DNA of 64,000 nt. Origin: Solicoccozyma terricola (taxonomy: Eukaryota > Basidiomycota > Tremellomycetes > Filobasidiales > Piskurozymaceae). The DNA lies in assembly GCA_001600875.1 (NCBI GenBank), contig BCLD01000017.1, forward strand, positions 19,670 through 83,669, read 5' to 3'. The position numbers were made by a program, and so were the translations under genes. This document shows, piece after piece, positions 1 to 10,486 of this stretch (positions are counted from its first letter, which is position 1; each line of letters opens with the position of its first letter). The notes beneath the pieces were generated by a model. That model saw nothing but the letters and a program-made list of their open reading frames with translations, made no database searches and was not told where the DNA came from.

Positions 1-1249
1 TGGTACCTGTTCGCCTCAAACGAGCTGTGTGGAGCGGAAATGGGTTTGTTGCTCGTCAACGGTCGGTTTCAACGGCTGTTCGCAAGGCGAGCCGATGACG
101 GTCTAGCCGGCGGAACAATCAGTGTTCTGTTCGTCGAAGTATCTCCCGGATCGGAAAGACAGGAACTGCAAGACGGATTCGACGATTACGTTTACGGTGA
201 AGAAGCCATACCAAACAACCTGCCGGTGGACTCGGATCTTTCGAATTCAGCAACCGACCCAGAAACCTCGACCTACCGTCTCTGGAACAACCTGGTCACG
301 GCATTGACGATCGCCGAGAACCGGGCAATATCGCGACCATGTAACGGCGGGTCGACGCATCTCCCGGAAAACGCCCCTATCCCCAACCTACCAGACCACA
401 CCCTCCGATTATTTGCCAACGCCAGCACGATGCAAAACGTCCTCGAACATACTCCAACGTTCAAGAGAGCGACGGGAAAGGTGGCGAATAGGGTGGCGAA
501 AGGGTCCCAGGGTGGTAGGACAGACAAGACGAGTACAACAGACAAATCGAGTAGAGGTGGGCGCGGGGGAGAACAAGGGAGGTCGAGAGGAAGTCGAGGT
601 GGTGGAGGAAAGGGCGACAAGGCGGCGGGCGGTGGTCGTGGTGGTAGTCTCGGAAGTCGCGGCGGTGACGGACGCGCACCTAAAACACCCGGAACACGTA
701 CGGCTAATGATGGAGCTCCCGATGCGGTTATCGATCGAGACGGTTCGTGGGAGAGACATTCCGAGATCAGGCGAGCGGTATGTTTGCACTCGACTCCTCT
801 TTCCCTTCCGAGAATCTAAACGAAACCTTTTGTTTCGAGACTGACCTTCCACTTTTACAACCTAGGATCGTTGGGGGAATCCGCAGTCAGCACCGCCACT
901 CACGCCGTCGCCGGAACAGAAGCGTCTCGTGGATCATGCTCCTGGGGAGTTTCTGGAGACCTGGTTGCATCGGCAATACGCGGCTGCAGGATTGGACTCG
1001 CCAGTTTCTAGTGCTCGCTCTGAAAATGGAAAGACTGTGGAGCAGACCTTCGATGCCGACGAGATGGGATCGAGCATCAGTCAGAGGAACGATACACCGA
1101 TCCTGCAGATGGACCAACTCGCCCTTGCCATGAGACAATATGGTTGGAAGTTCAAGTTTGTCAGTCCTGCGGAGATGGACGTCGAGATGAGGATGTTGTC
1201 TGCTGCATACGAGCACGCTGTGAAATCATCAGCTGCCGGTATCGTGTAG
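1..1249 (+). CDS. 3' end of an unrecognised RGG-rich protein gene
   Basis: The reading frame is open from the first base of the window, so the gene enters from the left and its start is not seen. Exon 1 ends at 777 before a GTATGT donor; the intron runs 778-865 and ends TAG; the frame resumes in phase at 866 and stops with TAG at 1247-1249. The visible protein is about 370 residues. Its middle (roughly residues 170-235 of the visible part) is a low-complexity Arg/Gly/Ser/Lys stretch with several RGG and RGS motifs, typical of RNA-binding or condensate-forming tails. The flanking parts are ordinary mixed sequence, with a hydrophobic start and a charged C-terminus. I do not recognise a family. 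The splice model is well supported by frame; function is unknown. Confidence 0.6.
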
Positions 1250-1655
1250 TGCGTCCTGTCGTTGGAATGGTACTGTGGGGTGCTTATGCTCGTTTTCGCT
1301 TTTCAGAATGTTTCAACGAATAGAGAACGACTGAGAACGACTGTTTCCTTTGGGCGGTCATCTGTATCTGATTTATGTATCTGCTGTTTCACAGCCTGTC
1401 AAAGTGCGTTGTAGAATACCAGTTGTATCGAGCTCATAGAGTCAAAGCTGCGTATTTTCCTCTCGATCTGTGCCACAATGCACATTTATGACAGACATGT
1501 CTTTAACGCACCCCTGCTATCTACGTCGCTTGCTGATATCGTTTCCTCACGTGCCTGGCGAAACCGGCGGTCAAGTTGCTCCCAGTTGCTCCAAGTTGAC
1601 GTTCAGATACTTGCCAGGACTTGCAAAACAAGTCGGGGCGGCTTCATCGGTCACG

Positions 1656-3072
1656 ATGTCATTCCTTGGTCGCATCTACACCGGGTTTGTCAATCCTCCC
1701 TCCGCAAGCAAAGAAGATGGCGCTCTTCGATTCGGCCTCTTGGGTGTTTCTAGCATGGCGTACGGCTCCAAGCGAACACCGAGGCGCCCGTTTCTCACCG
1801 ACTGATGTGTAGTCCTCGCTACTATCGACAGATCCATCGCTCTGATAGGGCCGGCAAGGTCTCATCCAGAGGTGATCATCGCAGCTGTCGCGGATCAAGA
1901 TGGAAAGCAGGCAGACGTCTACGCAAAGACCCATGGTATCCCGATCGTCCATTCCTCGTATCAAGGTGGGTTGGTTGGTTGCGAAGGGTACCGGGTTGAC
2001 CGCATCTGACGACCATTTTTTCCATTCCACAGACCTGCTCGACGATCCTACCATCAGCTGCGTATACATCTGCCTCCCCAATTCCCTTCATTTGGAGTGG
2101 ACTCTTCGTTCTCTGCAGGCCGGCAAGCACGTCTTACTAGCAAGTCCGTCATGCTCCAACGCTGCCGAAGCTCGTATTCTCTTCAACCACCCACTTCTCC
2201 AATCACCAACCTCCCTGATCCTCTTGGAAGCCGTGCATTACCGATTCCACCCGGCTTGGCAAACGTTTCTCTCGCTGATACACCATCCGCTCGCCGGCGC
2301 CGTCAAATCCGCGTTCTCTTGTCAGTACCTCTGGAAAGGGCATCTGGAGAAGGGTCACTTTTGCGTTCCAGACGTTCGATTCGAGTACGCACTCTCGGGA
2401 GGTTGTTTGATGGATTTTGGAGGATACAATTTATCTTGCCTGCGTGAAATAGTCGGTACCGAACTCGAGGTCGTGGACGTTTCGTATCGTGGACCCGGGG
2501 CAACGGAGGATGTGGACGAGGCCATCAAGGCGAGGTACAAAACGGAGCAAGGTGCGACTGCAACTCTAGTTGCCGACCTCGCAACCACCGGAGGATGGCC
2601 GTATTTACCGGCAACATGGACCGAAAATTGGCCAAGCTTCGGATGGCCAAAGTGCGTGGTGGAATTGGGAGAGAAGGAAGTCGACATCGATGTATCGCAA
2701 TCCGCAGGAGAATCACACACTGTACAGAGAAATGTGACCTTTTGGAATCACCTGATGCCGACAGTCTATCATCGCATTGATGTGGTAGACACCCACTTCA
2801 TACGCCGCGCTGATAACGCCCTGGTCAACACATGGACACAGACCGAGTACATCAAGTCGTTTGTGCGTCCGCTTGGTGAGAATCACGTCGGTGCGGACTG
2901 GTGGTCAACGTATCGGTATCAATTGGAGGAGTTTGTCAACAGGATCAAGCGACGTAAAGGGTCAGGAGTGTGGGTGGAAGGTGCGGATAGTATCGCACAA
3001 ATGGAGTCGATCGACCGTACCTACGAGAAGGCTGGGTTGAGGGTCAGACCCCGGAGCGAATTTGTTCTATAA
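1656..3072 (+). CDS. Gfo/Idh/MocA-family NAD(P)-dependent oxidoreductase (dihydrodiol / D-xylose dehydrogenase-like)
   Basis: Three exons, 1656-1759, 1832-1965 and 2033-3072, join in frame into a 425-residue protein, a usual length for the family. The N-terminus has the Rossmann strand and loop FGLLGVSSMA, followed by a conserved ARSHPEV segment at the exon 2 start, then the CVYICLPNSLH strand and the GKHVL turn. The sequence EAVHYRFHPAW is the signature of the dimeric dihydrodiol/NADP-xylose dehydrogenase branch, and GGCLMDFGGYNLSCLR matches the catalytic-domain helix. The product should be a soluble cytosolic oxidoreductase acting on a sugar or diol; the substrate cannot be read from sequence. 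The ATG at 1656 is chosen because it gives the family's short N-terminal lead; intron 1 contains a CTGAT branch-like site. Confidence 0.88.
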
Positions 3073-3267
3073 GATGCTGTTGTAACGTTGCCTGCTCGTT
3101 GTAATTGGTAGGATGGCACACATGATGCGTATCCGTAGAATTATAAAAACCGACGTCTCTAGGTTAGGGTTAGATCCCGATGGAAATGGAGTCGGGGATG
3201 TCAGACTAGTGATACAGGGTCTATAACTTGTTCCACTCCTCCGTCTAAATATTTTTTCCCACCCTTT

Positions 3268-5668
3268 TCAAACTCCCAACTCTTCCGCTGCCAGCTCTCG
3301 GTGATGAATTTTACCCCCCTCCTCCTCCAACTCTGGCCTTTCCACTTTGTTACGGTAGAAGATACCTGGGTAGAGGATGGAAACGGGGGGTAAGTCTAGG
3401 ATTGGATTCAATAGCGACGTCGACTGTCGACTTACCAAACATAATTCCAGCGGCCAGAGTAAGGGCCCCACTGAACCAGAACCCAGCTTGGGTGCCCTTC
3501 CAGTCTGCCAACCCTGTTCCAGTTGAATCGAGGCCAGACTGCACTGCGACTCCGAGAACTCCACCGATTTGAAACGTGATTTGAGCTACGGAACCTCCAA
3601 CTCCGGCAAACTCGATCGGGAATGACTGAATCATGTTGGTGTTGATGGCGATGAACATGAAGAGTACGCCTGCGGAGAGGGATGAAGAGTTTTCAGTTTC
3701 GATGGAACGGGTATTCGAGGCCCGCGCCCACGCTACTCACCCCATGTACCGATAACTTCCCCGGTAAAGATAAACTTCCAGTAATCGGTGCCTACGCCAC
3801 CAAAGCTGTAGATGAAGAGAATGCTACCGGCGAAGCCGAGGAACGAGCAGAAGAATACCGTCCAACGAGGTTTGGTGATCAATGTTGGAACTGCTTGACT
3901 GACTGCACCCGCGAACAAAGCTGTGATGCCCATTGGTACGATCCGAGCTGCTGTAAGGATAGCAGAGTAGCCGAGTACATCTTGGAAGTAGGTTGCAATC
4001 CTAAGCTGGATGACAGCGAACCAACCCTGATAGGAGAAAGAAGAAGAAAACCCGGTCAGCGTGGGAACGGTTGTGAGGTTGCGTGCGACGGAAAACCTCG
4101 CAACCGAAAAACTCACAAAGCAGACGAGGGCGACGATCATGAGTGGGAAGATGTTTGGGTATCTCCACATGCCCTTTGGTAAAAGTGCATAGCCGTCTGG
4201 TAGGTACGCCTCCCAAGCGATAAACACGCCGAACATTGCCAATGAGATCAAAAATGGAGCGAGGAAGTTTGCACTCGACCAACCATCAGTTCCAGCGGAT
4301 GTGAAACCGAGAATGAAAAGACTGAGACAAGCGACCATGAGAAAGACGCCTACGAGATCCATTCGTTTGAATTTAGCTGCTCCTGGAAGGTCCGATGCGA
4401 CGGCTTTGGTGTCTGGAAGTAGCCAGTATGCGAGGATGGCGAATGGCATAGCGAGGATGGTTACGAATCGAAAGTACCATCTCCAGGAAGACTGATGGGG
4501 GGGTCAGTCGTCAGTCGTGGCGTTGGGACGTCCTACCACTCATTACTCACCAACAGGAACAAGCCGGCCAACACGAGACCAAGGACGTTGGCCAACGCAC
4601 CAGCCAAACCGAATAGAGCGAGTTTGCCTGCTTGTTGCTGTGGGGGGGCGGAGACGACGACGACGACGACGTCAGACATTCATATACGGCAAACTAACGA
4701 CCCGTTGCACCAACTCTCACCTCCTGATCAGGATACATTTGAACAATCATATTGATAGCTGACGGGATTGTTTGAACTGCAAAGACACCTGATAGAGCTC
4801 GTAGTATCCAAAATGCATATCGATCGGTCATGAATGAGATGATCAAGTTGAAGACGCCTGTGGGGGGAGGAAAAGGGGGGGGTGGGGGCGAGCGACCGTC
4901 AGTAGCGGTTGAGGGGAGGGGAGAGGGGGGGGGGGAAACCCGGGTGAACAACTCACCTAGCAGCAGGAACCCGGCGCAGAATACACGATGGGGAGGGTAC
5001 AAGTCTGACAACTGTTGTTTGGGTGAATGAATCCGGGGCGGTCAGAACCCTATCATCCGAGTTGGGAGATTGAGTGAACTGGCAAACTTACTCGACCTGC
5101 GAACAAGAGGAAGGCGGCGAAAGCTGACGGGGGTGCGAGGGGGTGCAGTACGCAACGGGTCAGGAGCTGTATGTAACCAAGCCATCGTCGGGTAAACCCC
5201 CGACTCCGGGGACTCTGCGACTCACTCAAACTGTAACTTGTAAGAATCCATGCTTGTTGACCGACTGGGATGTTCAGATCGATACTGATCGGAGCAGTCA
5301 TGATGAAGATTGCAGATATCCCGGCGGCATCTATGGGGGAAGAAAAAGGTCCCGTCAGTTGGATTTTTTTTTTTTTTTTTTTTTCTTCACCACCACCACG
5401 TACCAAGGAACATGGCAGACGAGAAGATGATGAGAAGGAGGTTCTTTCGACTGTTTGATAGTCGAGCGAGGACGCTATCTCCATGATGAGGAGCGTTGTG
5501 AGGGTCTGTAGCTGCTGCTGCTGCTGCTTCTGCATCTGGTGTTGATTGTTTTTCTACGTTGTTGGGAGGTGTTTGCAGCTTGTTGACTCGTTCAGAGGAA
5601 GAGCTGTACAAGGTGGGAGTTGGTGATGTGATGATTTCGCTAGGTGGTGCGGTGGTGGAGTTTGCCAT
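3268..5668 (-). CDS. Major facilitator superfamily transporter, DHA2-like (14-helix drug/H+ antiporter type)
   Basis: The gene reads from ATG at 5666-5668 down to a stop at 3268, with about eight short introns. The first 75 residues are polar (Ser/Thr/Ala-rich, with an Ala7 run), then the first membrane helix (LLLIIFSSAMFL). Later exons give SWRWYFRF, a motif of the DHA2/aminotriazole-resistance group, and a long series of hydrophobic helices ending in a short charged tail (ELEEEGGKIHHRELAAEELGV minus the last helix). It is expected at the plasma membrane exporting a small molecule or ammonium-like substrate; specificity is not visible. One intron (5331-5403) holds an A17 run on the sense strand, and another (about 4862-4957) is C-rich on the sense strand. 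Exon joins were checked at the donor and acceptor of each hydrophobic segment, but the exact short exon near 5100-5235 is less certain. Confidence 0.85.
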
Positions 5669-7044
5669 GGTGGGCGAGGGTGGGGTGGGGTGTTGCTGTT
5701 GCTGTTGCTATTGCTATTGCTGTGTCCGTGTGATGTACTACGACGTGGTGGTGTCGGAATACAGCCAGAGAGGAGACTTGGGATGTGAGAGGAGAGAGTG
5801 ACACTACCACTGCCACTGCCACCTCCCCTCCCCTTTATACCACTCGGCATGCTGCCCAGCCGTCCCTTTGGAAAATGGTCGGAGTCCGAGCGAGTGGCGA
5901 CGATACGAGATAAATCATGGTAATGAGGCGGTGGTGATGACGAATTAGATCCCGGACGGAGACCGAACGGAGCCTGGAAAAAGAAAGGAGGGGGGAGGGG
6001 GGTAGGGGGGGTAGGGGAAAAGTGAGTACGGTAGGGAGGGTAGGGAGGGTAATCAGGGTAGGGGGGGTTACCGTGGGACAGACGGAGGGGGACAGACAGA
6101 CACACGGAGAGAGGGCAAACATTCCCCCGACACACACCGTCCCCCCCACCCCCCCGGCGCTCACACCGACGCGCGGCTCGGGATTGATAACAATAGTCCT
6201 AGCATGTCAGCAGTACTGATTAATTTTTACAAAACACAAGTAAGCAACCCCCCAAAATTTCGCCATACCGTTGTCTCACTGCAACGCAACGGACAGTACC
6301 ACTCCCCTGTAGCGGTCACCGACGCTGCCGACGCTGCCGACGCTGGCAACGCTGGCAACCCGGCTCGGAATGCCGCACGTTTATCTACCTACCTACCTAC
6401 CTTCACTCGGATCCGTGGATTCAACTCTGCTACATTCGTATCCATGACTCGGAATGAACACGTAATAATGTCTAGCAACTAACAGCACGTTCAGCCCATG
6501 ACAAAGTTGTTGTCATCCCAGTAGCCCCCTACTCCCACGTTTGTTACCTGTCAAGGAGGAGAGGAGAGTTCTGACGTGGTCCACTGAACATTTTTATCAT
6601 TGGCATGTCGTGGGGTGGTTGGAACTCTGGGAAAGGGCGGCTTCATTATGGCTCGCCTAGTGTGGGTTTTACTTCCTTAATTATCTTGATATGTCGGAGT
6701 TGTCCATTCGTGGATGCATCCGGTTAACTTATTGCCAGCACACCTTTTTGCCATGACTTTTGCCCATTCTTCTTGTTGACATATCTTATGACCATTCTGA
6801 CATATACTTATATTGATACGTAGAGATCGATCGATCGAGGAGGGAAGAAGAGAAGGAAAAAAAGAAAAAAAGAAAAAAAGAAAAAGAAAAAAACGCGCCC
6901 CCACCCCTTCCCCCCCCCGCGCGGGGCCCCATCCAATGTCTCTGGTTCCCATCTACCCGCATGCGTCCCTACTCCCGCAACCAGACAACTCCCTCCCGCC
7001 CCCCCCCAACCACCACCCCCCACCCCCACCACCTTCTCCACACC
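5669..7044. other. 1.4 kb intergenic region between divergent MFS and paraoxonase-like genes
   Basis: No convincing coding exon was found. The stretch next to the MFS start (5680-5730) is CAA/GCA-type microsatellite on the MFS sense strand and probably lies in its leader. It also holds G-rich runs on the plus strand at 5990-6070, C-rich runs at 6125-6160, a short GACGCTGCC direct repeat near 6319-6358, a CTAC tetranucleotide run near 6388-6402, and a purine-rich block at 6838-6893. Apparent frames here are low-complexity. It should contain both divergent promoters. Confidence 0.6.
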
Positions 7045-8380
7045 ATGTCGAACCGTTCGCTCTACTACGCTGGCCTAGGCAGTCTCATCCTCTACCCCAT
7101 CATCGCTACAATCTACTCTCGTCTCGCCACACTCGGCACATTCCGATCTCACGCCACCGTACATGGAACAGGGGAGATCAAGTTGATTGGTGATACAATC
7201 AACGCCGAAGATCTACATTATCACGAACAGAGTGGTCAATTTTTCGTCGCTTGTCAAGGTGTTGATGGGTCGAGAGAACATTGGTTCCCGCCGTTAGCTA
7301 GATTTGATCCGTCAGAGATTGAAAGTGCAGACGGTGGATTCAGAGTGATCGATCCGGAAGTAGGTGGAAACGTGGTAATATCTACGGCGCAGTCTGCCCA
7401 GTCTTTGATGCGACCCCCCCCCCCCCCCAGACCTTCACAGCTCGAATTCTCTCCCTCGAGGGATTCCCCGGACCATTCATAACCCACGGTATCGACATCG
7501 TCTCTGATCCTTCCAACCCTCAAGCCATCTACATTCACGCAGTCAATCATCTTCCAAACCCAGACTACTACAACTCCAACACGACGACGACGACGACGAC
7601 GACCGTACCGCCGAAAGCGACGTCACATGTCGAATCTTCCATCACATCCTCCATTCCTCTATTGCAAAACACATCCGCACCGTCTCCCATCCGCTGATTA
7701 AAACTCCAAACGACATCTTTTCCACTGGACCATACAGTTTCTACGTGACAAATGATCACTACTATAGGGAAGGTGGGATGAGAGTACTGGAAGACGTAGG
7801 CACCAAGAGGTTGGCCGGATGGACGGATATTGTTCATGTAGACGCCGCCTCGACGGGTAAAGTACAAGCCCAGGTCGCCCTCTCCGGTCTTCACAATAAC
7901 AACGGATTGGGTCATAATACTCGACCTGATGAGATCTTGATTGCCGACGCCGCAGGTGGCATCGCATACCTCGCTAAAATCTCCCCGGATCACTCCCTGA
8001 AGGTGATGGCCGAGGTCAAGCTGGACAGCACCATCGACAACCCTTCCTGGTTCCAAGATCCATACGCTGAATCTACCGGCCGTGATGCCAGTGGTCTCAT
8101 CCTAGCTGGTCTAGTCCACGGTGCTAAACTAGCGCACGAGATCGATGGTGGACCTGTAGCTCCGATCGTTTGGCACGCGACTAGGGCGGCTGGAAATACA
8201 AATACACACCATTGGGATAAACGAGTAATCTTCCAAGACGATGGGAATGTATTGAGATCGGCGAGTGCCGCGGTGCTGCTTGCGATCGATCCAGCAAAGA
8301 ATGACGGGAGGAAACAGGGGTGGCTGTGGGTGACCGGCTTCCTGTCCAAGGCGGTGATAGCTGTCAAGGTGGATCTGTAG
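7045..8380 (+). CDS. Serum paraoxonase/arylesterase-like six-bladed beta-propeller protein, with an apparent frameshift
   Basis: ATG at 7045 opens a frame with an N-terminal hydrophobic anchor (residues about 5-25), then an intron at 7375-7430 whose last 15 bases before AG are all C. Exon 2 starts TFTARILSLEGF and contains THGIDIVSD and IYIHAVNH, typical propeller strands. The downstream part has HPLIKTPNDI, SFYVTNDHYY and LHNNNGL, hallmarks of paraoxonase-like calcium-dependent lactonase/esterase propellers, and ends at the TAG at 8378-8380. The upstream and downstream parts are in different frames. They meet in an ACG repeat at 7581-7603: the upstream frame reads poly-Thr there and the downstream frame reads poly-Asp. 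One extra base would restore a single protein of about 425 residues. It is either an assembly error or a real lesion. Role is probably lactone/ester hydrolysis at a membrane; substrate unknown. Confidence 0.75.
7581..7603 (+). repeat. ACG trinucleotide repeat within the paraoxonase-like coding region
   Basis: Seven ACG units followed by ACC. The reading frame of the host gene changes by one base within or next to this repeat, so it marks the likely frameshift site. Confidence 0.85.
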
Positions 8381-8722
8381 TCCGGGCGGGGCTGCGTCGG
8401 TGATATCCGGTGATGTCCGGTGATATTCGGTCTGACCACGAATTGCCATCTGACACGTGAAACTTTGCCACCGTGCCCGGCCGGGGACCCGCGTCGACAA
8501 CACTGGCATTAACCGGTGACTACTCGTCCAGTTAGCATCCATCCACCGCACGGGGCCCAAAAAAAGTCCCATGGAATGAGCACCGCAGCACCGCCGTGCA
8601 GCTTCGTCCGTTGACTCGCATTCCTTCCCCTGGTCCCTCCGCGAGTATATATCGCCAAACATTCGGCCAATGCGCATAATTTCCTGACGGCGGCGCAGTA
8701 CGAACAAACATCCACACCCATC

Positions 8723-10298
8723 ATGTCAGCGACCACTTCCAAAACTTTCGAGACCAATTCAACACCCAAACCAACCCCTTCGTCATCCTCCTCTAACTCC
8801 GGGAATGGTTCCAAAGCCAAAGTACCCCTCAGCACCCACCTGATAGCTGGAGGAATCGCCGGACTAGCTGAATCATGCGTCTGGTGAGTTGGCATAGCCA
8901 GACAATCCAACGCCAACCTGTTGAATTGAATGCGAAAATGAACAGTCACCCCCTGGATACCATCAAGGTCCGGATGCAACTCAGCAAGAGTCGGAAAGCG
9001 AGGGGTGTGAGTGCCCGAGTGCCTCGTTGCACAACACACAACTTGTCCACCCTCTCCCTGCTGACGACGTCTACCATGCATTCAGCTGAAACCGCTGGGT
9101 TTCTTGGCGACTGCCCAACAAATAATAGCGCGAGAGACTCCATTAGGATTGTACAAGGGTTTGGGTGCGGTCGCGAGTGGAATCGTGCCAAAGATGGCCA
9201 TTCGGTTCGCTAGTTTTGAGGGTGAGTACTTCAAACCATGACCCCGCCATAAAAGAGGGCAGCTAGCGGCACAGTTCGCTGATAAGCGTGTACCCACACC
9301 AGCATACAAAGGGTTCTTGGCGGATGAAAGCGGAAAGACAAATCCAGGCCGGATCTTTGTTGGTAAGTACCGCCGTTTCTTCTGAAATCCTCCTGGACTG
9401 ACGGAACCCCCGCCCCCCCCCCCACAGCCGGTCTGATGGCAGGTGCGACGGAAGCGGTCATGGTCGTCACACCCATGGAGGTGGTCAAGATTAGATTACA
9501 AGCTCAACAGCATTCACTCGCTGATCCGATGGACATACCAAAGTACCGGTGGGTGTCTTCAGCTGCTTTGGGCGCTTCGACATCCCGCTAATGTAAGAAA
9601 ACAAAACATCAGATCTGCACCTCATGCCGCATTCACAATCATCAAAGAGGAAGGTTTCCCCACGCTGTACCGGGGTGTCGCCCTGACGGCTCTGCGACAG
9701 GCTACGAATCAAGGTGAGTCCACTGATATCCCTACCGTCACGCCAATCCTAATCCACTCCCTCCGGACACGGTCACTCAGGTGTAAACTTTACGGCGTAT
9801 CAAGAGTTCAAAAAGTTGGCCACTACTTATCAGCCACAGTATGACGGGGAGCTGCCATCGTGGCAAACAATGATTCTGGGATTGGTGTCCGGTGCTATGG
9901 GGCCGTTCTCGAACGCTCCTATAGATACAATCAAGACGTGAGTGTTGTCACTGTCCTGATGGAAAAAAGTTCGTGCCCTGAACAATCGGTCCGACGCAGT
10001 CGTATTCAAAAAGCATCCCGTGTCGAGGGAGAGACGGCGCTGTCTCGCTTCATGACCGTTGCAGGCGACATGTTCAGGCAAGAAGGTCCTCGGGCGTTTT
10101 ACAAGGGAATATTCCCCCGAGTACTGCGTGTGGCTCCAGGTCAGGCAATCGTATTCACTGTGAGTCTCGGAAATTTGGACCATTAGCGGTAGGCGACTGA
10201 CTGGTTGGCAATTCTAGGTGTACGAGAGAGTCAAGACTCTGATCGACCATTTCAACGCGAGGAACGTTGCCGACCGTTGGGAGGAAGATACTAACTGA
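8723..10298 (+). CDS. SFC1: Mitochondrial succinate-fumarate carrier
   Basis: Nine exons give a mitochondrial carrier with the three tripartite signatures HPLDTIK, TPMEVVK and APIDTIK. The order and flanks (VPKMAIRF, ALRQATNQG, PRVLRVAPGQA) closely follow yeast Sfc1/Acr1, the inner-membrane exchanger that imports cytosolic succinate for fumarate and is needed on acetate or ethanol. A polar Ser-rich N-terminal extension of about 30 residues precedes the first helix. All introns are short (about 60-80 nt) and phase-consistent; intron 4 ends in an interrupted poly-C tract (9413-9423) just before ACAG. The stop is TGA at 10296-10298. Start at 8723 is the first ATG after an in-frame break. Confidence 0.95.
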
Positions 10299-10486
10299 GA
10301 GATGTGGGCATCGAGAGTCGATGTGATACACTCAACGACGAGTGTCCCGTGGTCTGCCGCATGCCTGATGACGTCGGATGGTCCTGGGCTGGGATGTCGA
10401 ATGCATGTGTTTTACCCATCTATGACTGTACAACTGAGTCTGCACTGATTCGTAAAATAATAAACACCCATGATCACGTTGGCAGT

